DNA of 47,899 nt from positions 1-47,899 of the forward strand of contig CAMJGH010000012.1 of the NCBI GenBank assembly GCA_946405185.1, read 5' to 3'. Shown in pieces: positions 9,401 through 16,702 of the stretch. Below the pieces are notes generated by a model that was not told the DNA's origin, made no database searches, and worked only from the letters and a program-made list of their open reading frames with translations. This DNA is from an uncultured Lachnospiraceae bacterium. GTDB lineage: Bacteria > Bacillota > Clostridia > Lachnospirales > Lachnospiraceae. The position numbers and the translations under genes were made by a program. Numbering within the stretch: position 1 is the first letter of the stretch; each line of letters starts with the position of its first letter.

Positions 9401-9706
9401 CTCCTCAACTACCGCGGCCTGGTGAACGCCATCCTGGAGAGCCTCTTCGGCCAGGGCATCGCCATGATCTATGAATCCTTCGAAGGCGATGCGAACCAGA
9501 GTTCCTACGGCACCTTCACCTTCCCCATCTACTGGCCGTCCGGCAAGAAGGAGTACATCGTGGTCTGGCCCGGCAAACTCTTCACTTCCGTCACCGGCCT
9601 CTCCTCCCGCGCGTTCGGCGCCCTCTACGATGCGCTCTTCGGGTGGTATTCGGTGCCCGCCATCGGCGCACCGTCCGAGGATATCGCCAGGGAACTGCTG
9701 AAATAA
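6404..9706 (+). CDS. Large membrane-anchored protein of unknown function
   Basis: I do not recognise this 1100-residue protein. Residues 1-45 form a signal peptide ending in RAA. Residues 46-250 are a beta-rich domain plus an acidic linker. A Gly/Val/Ile-rich membrane segment lies at about 253-273, followed by a very basic stop-transfer stretch (RARKKKPK) and a Lys/Glu/Pro linker to about 300. The remaining 800 residues start with Ig-like beta segments and become helical after about residue 660, with a hydrophobic helix near 845-863. Cleaved signal plus one stop-transfer would place this large part in the cytoplasm. No catalytic motif, LPXTG or repeat was found. The start at 6404 has AGGAGG 6-7 bases upstream; an ATG at 6377 lacks one. 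It ends 73 bases before the 2-TM protein gene, likely its partner. Confidence 0.7.
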   Translation: MRTHHRSCRSPFFSRAGLRRTTALFAAILLAFLPLFLLSLPVRAAKQTTLQLVKTTINRPEDETPFYQDSFNYSYEASELVHSTHYEKYYDGRLVEKADFIVTCSGPPASFRSGETISFTMTAEIKNHWYESEIHREYFATGGNIEKNDGFIACRVLAKSAPATGENIYSATDSGTLTIPDGSIYYRIVFHGAGSETIWEYEAVEDEPETAEETARPTRSGRRQDVVTEADEKPGQDGGTSIFSDIFEDIDPGTAVGVGVGAIAVIGGGTAISRARKKKPKQPKQEKKKPEEPEEEPPREYRMYTYKDFGNAIARGAKPVYVYARIVTVTKGVESPSPEWTVKISPSGIGLNVRRAGMAGEWMAAEVVAPEEGKDVQGSVVFTLNGPGGVFRQEVIFRIVGKPYIVFPRDLEDGKWDIAADLSLVEMIAGAGGQDKLRFAFADAAKEPVKIRFTGTDGFVITAEKDTKFAYTYWARIDNRTPPAPRESGVFADKTTRQITIEADFEDWGTVYGYFSIDLYPFGLSVLISGGPNPLRAKTPGVRQVLKGGRLEVLSYLTRDPNKLTLDPLIRPTGFDLCYTRLNDDGTALIGMKPQYFRVGKLAHTSAEGKNILAKYRCPIGWHSAGFSFTPEDSLPEMKDEYVFFLPVTATQDPSVNIRIPVRLLGEPFDPRAGWDKEFKELCVTAIRYFPGDVAHRYVQYIKANFNDPDLWDASELRAMRYEMIRAAQDFWTRQYAYQMRLIDHYDATEAIFKKPMRFIGDTFFSIWAKYVFGNNEAWITPLKDLVVNIVDEAIWNYAYTGKTDIDFQEHIFTLATSALENQISIADDSGMGYVMSLQSKDTKKLAVVLVLYLLVDWFSHYYQMNPRDFFEALRKTCLDTSVMAVKKCVGAGLAKAMNSEAVKNFFRNSFWDTINKNLPGQARISMTQLDKQGNEIITKRVVAGNLDKAIIQEGVGTVQMGSGARISPDQLITLEEARRLLGGPGITAEFFNNLKVDALLNYRGLVNAILESLFGQGIAMIYESFEGDANQSSYGTFTFPIYWPSGKKEYIVVWPGKLFTSVTGLSSRAFGALYDALFGWYSVPAIGAPSEDIARELLK

Positions 9707-9712
9707 GACAAA

Positions 9713-9738
9713 GGGACAGGTCAAATGGCATATGTCCC
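9713..9738 (+). repeat. Short GGGACA/TGTCCC inverted repeat
   Basis: GGGACA (9713-9718) and TGTCCC (9733-9738) can form a 6-bp stem in the gap between the two plus-strand genes. There is no T-tract, so it is probably not a terminator. GGGAC/GTCCC arms also occur at 34.65-34.76 kb. Confidence 0.35.
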
Positions 9739-9779
9739 GTCCCGCACGATCGTCTGCCATCAGACAGAAAGGAGCCGCT

Positions 9780-10421
9780 ATGCAGAACACCAACACTCTC
9801 CCCGGCACGCCGGTCAGCGAACACATCTGGCGCGGGCCCGACGGCGTTTACCGGTGGTACTACGAATTTGACATGATCAAAAACCCCACCATCCTGGTGA
9901 CGGTTTACAAGGTGCTGGGCATCGCCTTCGGCGTGACGTGGCTGTTCATCACGCTGGTGGATCTGATCACCGGCAGCGGCTTATCCGCCGTCTGGGGCAC
10001 CGCGAAGGTGTTCCTGATCATCACAGGCGTTCTGCTCATCATCGGCCTGATCGCCTATCTGATCGTAGCCGCGCTCTACGGCGGCAAGTACGTGGTGCTG
10101 TTTGAGATGGACGAGAAGCGCGTGACGCATATCCAGATGCCGAAGCAGGTCAAAAAAGCCGAAGCGCTGGGGATGCTGACAGCCTTGGCCGGCCTGGCCG
10201 CCGGGCGCCCCGGCGCGGCCGGTGCGGGGCTTTTAGCCATGGAAAAGAACCGCTCCACTTCGGTGTTCGCCGATGTGAAGACGATCAAGGTGCGGAAGCG
10301 CCGCCACACCATCCACGTGGGGCAGCTCCTGGAAAAGAACCAGGTGTACGCCGAAGACGCGGATTTCGATCTCGTGGCGGATTTCATCACCAGCCGCTGT
10401 CCCCACGCGAAGATCCACTGA
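9780..10421 (+). CDS. Two-TM membrane protein, unknown function
   Basis: A 213-residue inner-membrane protein that I cannot assign. A Trp/Tyr-rich N-terminus (HIWRGPDGVYRWYYEF) is followed by two membrane helices at about 37-62 and 75-98, then a soluble C-terminal half. Its strand pattern (GKYVVLFEMDEKRVTHIQ, later TSVFADVKTIKVRKRRHTIHV) resembles the PH-like domains seen after two TM helices in small Firmicutes proteins. That likeness is by eye only. GGAG precedes the ATG that spans 9780-9782. It follows the 1100-residue protein and is likely co-transcribed with it. No enzyme motif is visible. Confidence 0.7.
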   Translation: MQNTNTLPGTPVSEHIWRGPDGVYRWYYEFDMIKNPTILVTVYKVLGIAFGVTWLFITLVDLITGSGLSAVWGTAKVFLIITGVLLIIGLIAYLIVAALYGGKYVVLFEMDEKRVTHIQMPKQVKKAEALGMLTALAGLAAGRPGAAGAGLLAMEKNRSTSVFADVKTIKVRKRRHTIHVGQLLEKNQVYAEDADFDLVADFITSRCPHAKIH

Positions 10422-10461
10422 CAAAAACGCGCGGCATGGCCCCTTTCCTGCCGAGCGCACC

Positions 10462-10497
10462 AAAAAAACGGCTGCCTTCCTCACCGGAAGGCAGCCG
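10462..10497 (-). terminator. Terminator of the GH13-to-HATPase operon
   Basis: CGGCTGCCTTCC (10469-10480) pairs perfectly with 10486-10497 around a 5-base loop. The minus strand then reads TTTTTTT (10468-10462). It lies just past the stop of the HATPase-like gene and may also stop plus-strand transcripts from the 2-TM gene. Confidence 0.88.
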
Positions 10498-10511
10498 CTT
10501 CGTTGTCTGGT

Positions 10512-11090
10512 TTATTTCACGGTCTTGTAGATGACCATATCCACCTCGCGCCCGCGGATGCTGACTTTCACATCGTCCGCCACGGCGGAGACGATGGACA
10601 TCTCCAGCTCATCCCACGCCTCTTCGGCGCCTTCGCGGTGCTCGGCGCGCTCCGCCTCCAGTTCCTTCTCGTAGCTGCGCAGCGACCAGCCGTACATATC
10701 GGTGTACGTGCCGTCCGGCGAGGCCGAGAAGAACACCGGCACCTCATCCAGCGGGTCGAAGAACGTGCGGATCTTGCCCATGATGCCGCGGGCCGCTTCG
10801 TTCTTTCCGGTCGAGGAGGCCGCCAGCAGCTGACGGCGCTTTTCGTCGTTCATCTGGGCGGAGGTGTGCAGGTGCAGCTCGAACGCCTGCCCCTTGGATT
10901 CGATCCAGTACTCACAGGACACCTTGCCCGTGATGGAGCGCACCATCCCCAGCATCTCTTCGGTCAGCAGCCGCAGGTGCATGGCGCTCTTGGGGGACAG
11001 TTCGGCAAACGCGGCCGTCTTTTCCGCCTGGCGCAGGGCGTCTTCCATGCCATCGCCCCGGCTGGTGATCACGATCACATCGCTTTTCAT
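10512..11090 (-). CDS. HATPase-like regulatory protein (anti-sigma type)
   Basis: A 192-residue cytoplasmic protein next to a STAS-domain gene, suggesting a partner-switching pair like RsbW/RsbV or SpoIIAB/SpoIIAA. The segment ELSPKSAMHLRLLTEEMLGMV matches the helix that carries the N-box of anti-sigma HATPases, but the usual Asn is replaced, and no clear G1 (DxGxG) box is seen. The rest (KGQAFELHLHTSA, then AASSTGKNEAARGIMG) resembles a family found beside STAS proteins in Clostridia and usually annotated just as an ATP-binding protein. AAGGAG lies before the ATG at 11090; the upstream in-frame start at 11132 would overlap the STAS gene. It is last in the long operon. No sigma factor gene is present in the window. 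Confidence 0.65.
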   Translation of the reverse strand: MKSDVIVITSRGDGMEDALRQAEKTAAFAELSPKSAMHLRLLTEEMLGMVRSITGKVSCEYWIESKGQAFELHLHTSAQMNDEKRRQLLAASSTGKNEAARGIMGKIRTFFDPLDEVPVFFSASPDGTYTDMYGWSLRSYEKELEAERAEHREGAEEAWDELEMSIVSAVADDVKVSIRGREVDMVIYKTVK

Positions 11091-11106
11091 ACCGTCTCCT
11101 TCCCGC

Positions 11107-11403
11107 TCAGCCGATCCCGAGCATCTTGCCAAAGCCCGTCACGTCAAACACTTCGCGGACCAGCTCGCCCACGTTGGTGACGGCCAGCGTCCCTCTGCCG
11201 GCCATGAAGCGCTTGGCCTGCAGCAGCACGCGCAGCCCGGCGGAAGACACATACTCCAGTTTTTCCAGGTCCAGCACCAGCTCCGCGGTGTCCGGATCCA
11301 GGCTATTCAGCTCCGCGGCCAGATCCGGCGCCGTCACCGTGTCCAGACGGCCCTCCAGGGCCAGCACGGTGCGGCTGCCCTCCATGGTTTTGGTAATGTT
11401 CAT
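11107..11403 (-). CDS. STAS-domain anti-sigma factor antagonist
   Basis: A 98-residue single STAS domain of the SpoIIAA/RsbV type. Such proteins bind an anti-sigma kinase, and the kinase releases them by phosphorylating a conserved Ser. The fold is clear: a VLALEGRLDTVTAP strand-turn-helix, then VLDLEKLEYVSSAGLRVLL, where a Ser of the SSAG turn is the expected phosphosite. The C-terminus (TNVGELVREVFDVTGFG) is also typical. The ATG at 11403 is preferred because AAAGGA is 6 bases upstream; the ATG at 11409 directly abuts it. Its stop is 16 bases before the HATPase-like gene, its probable partner. Confidence 0.88.
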   Translation of the reverse strand: MNITKTMEGSRTVLALEGRLDTVTAPDLAAELNSLDPDTAELVLDLEKLEYVSSAGLRVLLQAKRFMAGRGTLAVTNVGELVREVFDVTGFGKMLGIG

Positions 11404-11455
11404 GTTCATTCCTTTCTGTTCCGCCGGGCCTGCCGCCCGGCTCTTCAGGCCGCCG

Positions 11456-11836
11456 TCAGCTGCGGACAGCCGTCACTTCAATCTCGATCTTCGCGTTCTT
11501 GGGGAGCGCGGCCACCTGATAGCACGATCTGGCCGGATACGGCTCCTCAAAGAACGTGGCGTACACGGCGTTCACCGCGGCGAAATCCGCAATATCCGCC
11601 AGAAACACGTTCACGCGCACCACGTCCGCCAGCGTCAGGCCGGCCTCGCCAAGCAGCGCGGAGATGTTTTTGAAGCACTGCGCGGTCAGCTCGCCGATGT
11701 CATCGGACGGGAACTCGCCCGTGGCCGGATCGATGGGTATCTGGCCGGACAGGTACACGGTGGAACCGGCATCAATGCCCGGTGAGTACGGGCCGATGGC
11801 GGCGGGAGCGTTGGGGGAAGAGAGTTTCTTTTTCAT
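11456..11836 (-). CDS. ridA: RidA family reactive-intermediate deaminase
   Basis: A 126-residue trimeric RidA/YjgF/UK114 protein. It speeds the hydrolysis of reactive enamines and imines such as 2-aminoacrylate to keto acids and ammonia, protecting PLP enzymes. Family signatures are APAAIGPYSPGI at the N-terminus, VYLSGQIPIDPATGE, and the C-terminal PARSCYQVAALPKNAKIEIEV, in which the Arg of PARS is the catalytic arginine. Length is standard. AAAGGAG precedes the ATG at 11836; an upstream in-frame start would overlap the tldE gene. It follows pmbA/tldE by about 10 bases and is clearly part of the same operon. Confidence 0.95.
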   Translation of the reverse strand: MKKKLSSPNAPAAIGPYSPGIDAGSTVYLSGQIPIDPATGEFPSDDIGELTAQCFKNISALLGEAGLTLADVVRVNVFLADIADFAAVNAVYATFFEEPYPARSCYQVAALPKNAKIEIEVTAVRS

Positions 11837-11847
11837 GGATGTCTCCT

Positions 11848-13158
11848 TTACTCGCCCGCGATCGACAGGCTCTCGAACGCGATGCTCGGTGCGGCGATGG
11901 TGCGGTACTTCCACTCCACATCGCTGCCCACGCAGACCACGTGCTTCATCATGTCCAGGAAGTTGCCGGCCACGGTGATGAGCGTCACGGCGCGGTCACG
12001 CTTGCCGCCTTTCACCAGATACCCGCTGCACTGCAGCGAGAAGTCCGTGGTCACGTGGTCGATGCCGGCGTGCAGGCCGGCCAGATCCGTGATCACCAGG
12101 CCGTCGCCCATGTCCGCCATCATCTGCTCCAGGGTCTTTTCGCCCGGCTCGATGCCCAGGCCCATCGGACGCACGCCGCCGCGGAAGCCGTTGCCCGTGC
12201 TTTCCGCCTTCATGCGGGCACCGGACTTGGTGTCGTGCAGCATCTTCACGAAGACGCCGTCCTTCACCAGTTCCTTGCGGGCGGTCGGGCAGCCTTCGTC
12301 ATCGTAGGCCACCGGCATCAGCAGTTCCGGAAGGCGCGGGTCATCGGTCACCGTGATCTTTTCCGAGAAAACGGCCTGGCCCAGCTTGTCGCGCAGCGGG
12401 CTGATGCCCTTGCCGATCAGATCGCCGGAGAACATGCCGGACAGCGCGGAAAACAGCCCTGTCATGGCTTCTTTTTCGAGGATCACCGGGTAGGCGCCGG
12501 ACGGGATGGGCGCACCGCCCAGCTTTCCGATGGCTTCATCGCACAGTTTCTTCACGAACGTGTCGGCGTCAAAGGAGGCCAGGTCTTCCACCACTTCCAC
12601 GCGGAACTCACTCTTGACCTCCCCGTTTTCGGCGGCGGCCACGCCGGCGATCAGCAGCTGGGCGCAGCCGGATTCGGCCACGGCCATGCCGCGGGAGTTG
12701 TCCACTTCCTTGCCGGCGCTCTCTTCTTCCCACTCCAGATCCGTCACCTGGGCGATGCGCGGATCGTACGCGGAGAGTTTGGCTTCAACCGCCGCCAGCG
12801 CCTGGCGGATGGCTTCCGGCTCCGGCTGCACGAAATGATATTTCGAGGCTGCCGGAAGCGCTTCTGCCGGCTCGCGGATGAAGCTTTCATCCTCGGAGGT
12901 GATGACGGCGGCCGTCTCGGCCATCTTCTTCAGCACGGCATCCGCATCCAGTTCTTCCGGATGCTCGGTGGTGATGACCACCTGCCGGCCGGCGGCCGTC
13001 AGCGCGCGCAGCGTGGTGGAGGCGCTCTGCTTGGTCACGAACGTGTCCATGTCCCCCTGATACCAGGTGAGCGACCGGCCGGACTCCCGGGATGTCCCAA
13101 TCTCAAAGGCCGCAAAGCCGGCGGCTTTCGCCTTGTCAAACCATTCCTGCTTATTCAT
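11848..13158 (-). CDS. pmbA: TldE/PmbA-family protease subunit
   Basis: A 436-residue protein of the TldD/PmbA (U62) family. In E. coli TldD and TldE form a heterodimeric zinc protease that trims unfolded peptides and matures microcin B17. This is the non-catalytic subunit: it lacks HExxxH. It keeps family segments such as VVEDLASFDADTFVKKLCDEAI, KEAMTGLFSALSGMFSGDLIGKG, DDEGCPTARKELVKDGV and the C-terminal VAGNFLDMM. The N-terminal SRESGRSLTWYQGDMD matches the family. It starts 8 bases inside the end of tldD, so translation is probably coupled. AGGAGG lies within the tldD end. Confidence 0.92.
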   Translation of the reverse strand: MNKQEWFDKAKAAGFAAFEIGTSRESGRSLTWYQGDMDTFVTKQSASTTLRALTAAGRQVVITTEHPEELDADAVLKKMAETAAVITSEDESFIREPAEALPAASKYHFVQPEPEAIRQALAAVEAKLSAYDPRIAQVTDLEWEEESAGKEVDNSRGMAVAESGCAQLLIAGVAAAENGEVKSEFRVEVVEDLASFDADTFVKKLCDEAIGKLGGAPIPSGAYPVILEKEAMTGLFSALSGMFSGDLIGKGISPLRDKLGQAVFSEKITVTDDPRLPELLMPVAYDDEGCPTARKELVKDGVFVKMLHDTKSGARMKAESTGNGFRGGVRPMGLGIEPGEKTLEQMMADMGDGLVITDLAGLHAGIDHVTTDFSLQCSGYLVKGGKRDRAVTLITVAGNFLDMMKHVVCVGSDVEWKYRTIAAPSIAFESLSIAGE

Positions 13159-14539
13159 TTGCCGTACCTCCTACCGTGATGGACGTCACGCGGATGGCGG
13201 GCTGGCCGACATCCGTGGGGATGGAGCCGCTCATGGACCCGCACATGCCCTGGCTGCGGGCCAGGTTGTCACAGACGCGGTCGATGTTCATGAGGATCTC
13301 GGAGCCGCTGCCGATGAGCGCCGCGCCGCGCACGGGTTTGGTGATCTTGCCGTTCTCGATCAGATACCCTTCGCGCACCGCAAAGTTGAACTCGCCCGTG
13401 ATGGGGTTGACGCTGCCGCCGCCCATCTTTTTGCAGTACAGGCCCTTCTCGATGCCTTCAAACATCTCCTCAAAGGAAGAATCCCCCGGCAGGATGAAGG
13501 TGTTGGACATGCGGGAGGTCGGCTCATACTTGTAGGACTGGCGTCTTCCGCTGCCGGTGGAAGCCTGGCCCATGCGGCGGCCGTTTAAGCGGTCGATCAT
13601 GTAGCTCTGCAGGATACCGTCCTTGATCAGCAGACGGCGCTGCTGGAAGTTGCCTTCGTCGTCGATGTTCTCGGACCCCCAGGCGTTCGGGATGGTGCCG
13701 TCATCGACCGCGCTCACGCACGGAGCCGCGATACGCTGGCCCTGCTTGCCGGCAAAGACCGACTGGTTCTTGGCCACGCCGGTGGCCTCGAGCGAATGCC
13801 CGCATGCTTCGTGGAAGATGACGCCGCCGAAGCCGTTGTCGATGATGACCGGCATCCTGCCGGACGGGCAGTCCACGGCGGAGAGGTTGACGATGGCGCC
13901 TCTGGCGGCCTCGCGCCCGATCTCCTCCGGCGTCACCTGCTCATAGAACTCCAGGCCGCAGCCGCCGCCCGGACGGTCCGCGCCCGACTGGAGGTTGTCC
14001 CCCTCTTTGGCAAAAGCTTCACACATCAGGCGGGTGCGCACGCGCGTATCGCCGATCAGCCGGCCTTCGGACGTGGAGATCTGCACCTCCTGCTTCACGT
14101 TCAGGATGCCCGCCATCACCTTGACGATGCGGGAATCCGCTTCTTTGGCCGCGTTGGTGGCGCGGGTGAGCAGCTGCACGCGGTCCGCCAGCGGCGTCTT
14201 CGTGAAGTCCACCTTCACCGGGTGGCGGTTCTCGTATTCCACGCGGGTGAGGGTCACGCTTGCGGTCTTATCGGACGTGCCGATGGCCGCCTTCAGGTCT
14301 TCGATCATGGGCAGCACCGCCGCCTCATCCGAGGCGTGCGAGTAGGCGTAGACCGACTGGGTTCCTTTGTAGAGGCGGATGCCGATGCCGGCGATCTCCT
14401 CCGTGTCCACGTCCTCCACCAGGCCGTCCCGCATGGAAATGTTCTCGTTGATCTCTTTCTCTTCGTAGATCTCCGCGAAATCCGCCTGCGACGACATGGC
14501 CAGGGACAGGTACTTTTCCAGTACCGCTTTCTCCAACAT
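13151..14539 (-). CDS. tldD: TldD metalloprotease subunit
   Basis: A 462-residue catalytic subunit of the TldD/TldE protease. The zinc motif HEACGH (HExxxH) occurs in VIFHEACGHSLEATGVAKNQSVF. Other family blocks are GIGIRLYKGTQSVYAYSH, QRIAAPCVSAVDDGT, the glycine-rich TGSGRRQSYKYEPTSRMSN and the C-terminal GMCGSMSGSIPTDVGQPAIRV. Length is close to E. coli TldD. AAAGGAGAGGAG precedes the ATG. It is 21 bases after dgt and overlaps pmbA. No peptide precursor (RiPP) or microcin genes are nearby, so a general proteolytic role is more likely here than antibiotic maturation. Confidence 0.95.
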   Translation of the reverse strand: MLEKAVLEKYLSLAMSSQADFAEIYEEKEINENISMRDGLVEDVDTEEIAGIGIRLYKGTQSVYAYSHASDEAAVLPMIEDLKAAIGTSDKTASVTLTRVEYENRHPVKVDFTKTPLADRVQLLTRATNAAKEADSRIVKVMAGILNVKQEVQISTSEGRLIGDTRVRTRLMCEAFAKEGDNLQSGADRPGGGCGLEFYEQVTPEEIGREAARGAIVNLSAVDCPSGRMPVIIDNGFGGVIFHEACGHSLEATGVAKNQSVFAGKQGQRIAAPCVSAVDDGTIPNAWGSENIDDEGNFQQRRLLIKDGILQSYMIDRLNGRRMGQASTGSGRRQSYKYEPTSRMSNTFILPGDSSFEEMFEGIEKGLYCKKMGGGSVNPITGEFNFAVREGYLIENGKITKPVRGAALIGSGSEILMNIDRVCDNLARSQGMCGSMSGSIPTDVGQPAIRVTSITVGGTANE

Positions 14540-14560
14540 AGTCTCCTCTCCTTTCCGGGT

Positions 14561-15799
14561 TCAGTACTTCAGCAGTTCTTCAAACGCGGCCACCGCATAC
14601 CGGTCCGTCATGCCGGATATGTAGTCGATGATGGCCTGCACATATATCTCTTTGGTCTCCAGACGCCCGTACACCTTGCGGTTGACGCACCCGGCGCCGA
14701 TGTCCGCCAGCGTCCCGGCCGGCAGCACTGCCGGGTCCGCATACTTGGCCAGGAACTGGGCAAACGATGTCATCAGTTCCGGGCAGTAGCGCGCCTCACG
14801 CGAGAGCACCGCAAACGATCCGGGGCCGTCGTACGTATCCAGCAGCACCGAGAACAGCTGCCGGATGACCAGCCGGGCGTACTTGGTGAACGGTTCAAAC
14901 CGCTTGTGGCGGTAGATGTGGCGGTAGTTGAACTCCTTGACGGCCTTCATCTGCGCCACAGCCTCCTCGGACAGGCAGATGCCCGCTTCCGGGCTGCTGT
15001 GCGCGCAGATATCCGTGATGAAGCGGCTGATCAGGACCGTCGTGTTGAGCACCTGTGCGTGGCTCATCTTGGCCAGCTCCATGAGCTCGTGACGGGCCTC
15101 CTCATCGATGAAGCCCAGGCTGATGGCGTCTTCGATGTCCCGCCCGATGTAGGCGATCTTGTCGGAGATCTTGACCACGCACCCTTCCCAGGTGGCCGGC
15201 GCATACTGCCCCGGCGCCGAAAAGTCCGCCAGATCGATCATCTCCTGCCGCGGGCGCAGGCCGTTCTCATCCACCTCGCCGCAGTGGGAGATGATGCCGT
15301 CGCGCACCGCGTACGTGAGATTCAGGTTCTTTTTCTCGTTGTTGTCGTTGGCCAGCAGCTCGATGTCGTCCACAAAGCGCAGGCCGTTCTGTTCATGCCA
15401 GAACTTCCGGCCCAGATACTCCTCGGAAAACTCCGACAATATCCGCTCGCCCTCGTGCCCGAACGGCGCGTGGCCCACGTCGTGGCCGATGGAGATGGCC
15501 CGGGTGAGCTCGTCGTTGAGCCCCAGGTACCGCGCGATGGTGGAGGACACCGACTCCACGTGGGAGACGTGCTCCATGCGCGTGCAGATGTGGTCCTTCT
15601 CGATGTTGTAGAACACCTGCGTCTTGTGCTTCAGGCGCCGGTACCCCATACAGTGAAGGATGCGCGTGTAGTCGCGCGCGAAGGGACTGCGCACCTCGCC
15701 GCCCCGCTCATACAGCGGTGTGACGCGCGCGGTGTACGCCTGATAGAGCGGATGGCCGGGTACGGCCGCCTCGCCCGCAAACCGGTTGGCCTCACTCAT
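14561..15799 (-). CDS. dgt: Deoxyguanosinetriphosphate triphosphohydrolase family (dGTPase)
   Basis: A 412-residue HD-superfamily enzyme that cleaves dNTPs, typically dGTP, to the nucleoside and triphosphate. The N-terminal segment SPFARDYTRILHCMGYRRLKHKTQVF carries the arginine-rich start and R-KT motif of the family. The HD metal site is seen as RMEHVSHV, then IGHDVGHAPFGHEGE, with the later Asp in KISDKIAYIGRDIEDA. The ATG at 15799 is chosen because GGGAGGAGG lies just upstream; an in-frame start at 15838 has none and would nearly abut nudC. It sits 42 bases after nudC and 21 before tldD in the operon. Substrate range beyond dGTP is not predictable. Confidence 0.93.
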   Translation of the reverse strand: MSEANRFAGEAAVPGHPLYQAYTARVTPLYERGGEVRSPFARDYTRILHCMGYRRLKHKTQVFYNIEKDHICTRMEHVSHVESVSSTIARYLGLNDELTRAISIGHDVGHAPFGHEGERILSEFSEEYLGRKFWHEQNGLRFVDDIELLANDNNEKKNLNLTYAVRDGIISHCGEVDENGLRPRQEMIDLADFSAPGQYAPATWEGCVVKISDKIAYIGRDIEDAISLGFIDEEARHELMELAKMSHAQVLNTTVLISRFITDICAHSSPEAGICLSEEAVAQMKAVKEFNYRHIYRHKRFEPFTKYARLVIRQLFSVLLDTYDGPGSFAVLSREARYCPELMTSFAQFLAKYADPAVLPAGTLADIGAGCVNRKVYGRLETKEIYVQAIIDYISGMTDRYAVAAFEELLKY

Positions 15800-15841
15800 G
15801 CTGCCTCCTCCCGGCAGTCTCCCGCCGGCAAAAAACACTCC

Positions 15842-16702
15842 TTACTCCGCGGTGATCTTGCTGCTGCCGTACGGACGGTAGCCGTTCCTGAACTTCTCCA
15901 TCATCTCCCAGGTGAGCGCCACCTGTTCGGTGTTTTCCGGCACTTCGTCCGCCGTGTGGAACGCCGCCTCGGACAGTTCGTCCTCCTGCAGCGTGATCTC
16001 ATCCGAGCCGTCCAGCTCCGCAAAGAAGCCGAACAGCAGCGACCCGGAGAACGACCACGGCTGGCTCTTGTAGAACTGCAGGTTCTTCACCTTCAGCCCC
16101 ACTTCCTCCATGACTTCGCGGTGCACGGTCTCCTCGATGGTCTCGCCGATCTCGTTGAAGCCGGCGATAAGCGCATAGCGCGGGTTGGGCCCGCGGCCGG
16201 CATACTTGCTCAAGAGGATGCGGTCTTTGTCCACCACGGCCACGATGACCGCCGGGCAGATGACCGGGTAGACCACCGTCCCGCAGTGCGGGCACTTGAG
16301 CATGCGCTCCTTGTGGTCCTTCACCAGGGCGCCCGAGCATCTCCCGCAGAAGCGGTGCTCCCGGTACCACTGGTAGAGCTGATGGCCGGTGATGCCCGCA
16401 AACGCGTAATAGCGCGGCGATGCCTGCCGGAACACGCGCATGTCCTCGTAGGCATACCCCACCGGCGCCGTGACCGACAGGTGCGGCAGCAGGAAGAACT
16501 TCTCCTGGTCGATGGAGAACAGATACGTGGCCAGCGTGGGATCCCCGTGCAGGTCCTCGAGCGACGGGAACAGGATGGTGCCGTCGTCCAGCCGCCGGCA
16601 GAGCACCGTGTTGTCGTGGCAGACCAGGCACGTATCGCCCGGCTCCGGGACGATGTCCCGCCACTGGTTGTCAAAATGTCTCGGCAGAATATCCTGGATC
16701 AT
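15842..16702 (-). CDS. nudC: NAD+ diphosphatase (NudC-type Nudix hydrolase)
   Basis: A 286-residue Nudix enzyme that hydrolyses NAD(H) to NMN(H) and AMP and, in the E. coli homologue, removes NAD caps from RNA. The N-terminal domain is followed by a zinc ribbon (FCGRCSGAL and LKCPHCGTVVYP) and the Nudix box GFNEIGETIEETVHREVMEEVGL, then the NudC hallmark SQPWSFSGSLLFGF. These three together are specific for this group. The ATG overlaps the stop of the GH13 gene by 4 bases. The nicotinamidase at 3.8 kb could act downstream in pyridine nucleotide recycling but is not linked. Confidence 0.95.
   Translation of the reverse strand: MIQDILPRHFDNQWRDIVPEPGDTCLVCHDNTVLCRRLDDGTILFPSLEDLHGDPTLATYLFSIDQEKFFLLPHLSVTAPVGYAYEDMRVFRQASPRYYAFAGITGHQLYQWYREHRFCGRCSGALVKDHKERMLKCPHCGTVVYPVICPAVIVAVVDKDRILLSKYAGRGPNPRYALIAGFNEIGETIEETVHREVMEEVGLKVKNLQFYKSQPWSFSGSLLFGFFAELDGSDEITLQEDELSEAAFHTADEVPENTEQVALTWEMMEKFRNGYRPYGSSKITAE

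Noticed and set aside
8039-9826. 595-residue minus-strand open frame
   Set aside because: Antisense to the 1100-residue protein. It has shadow-like composition and no promoter or ribosome site.
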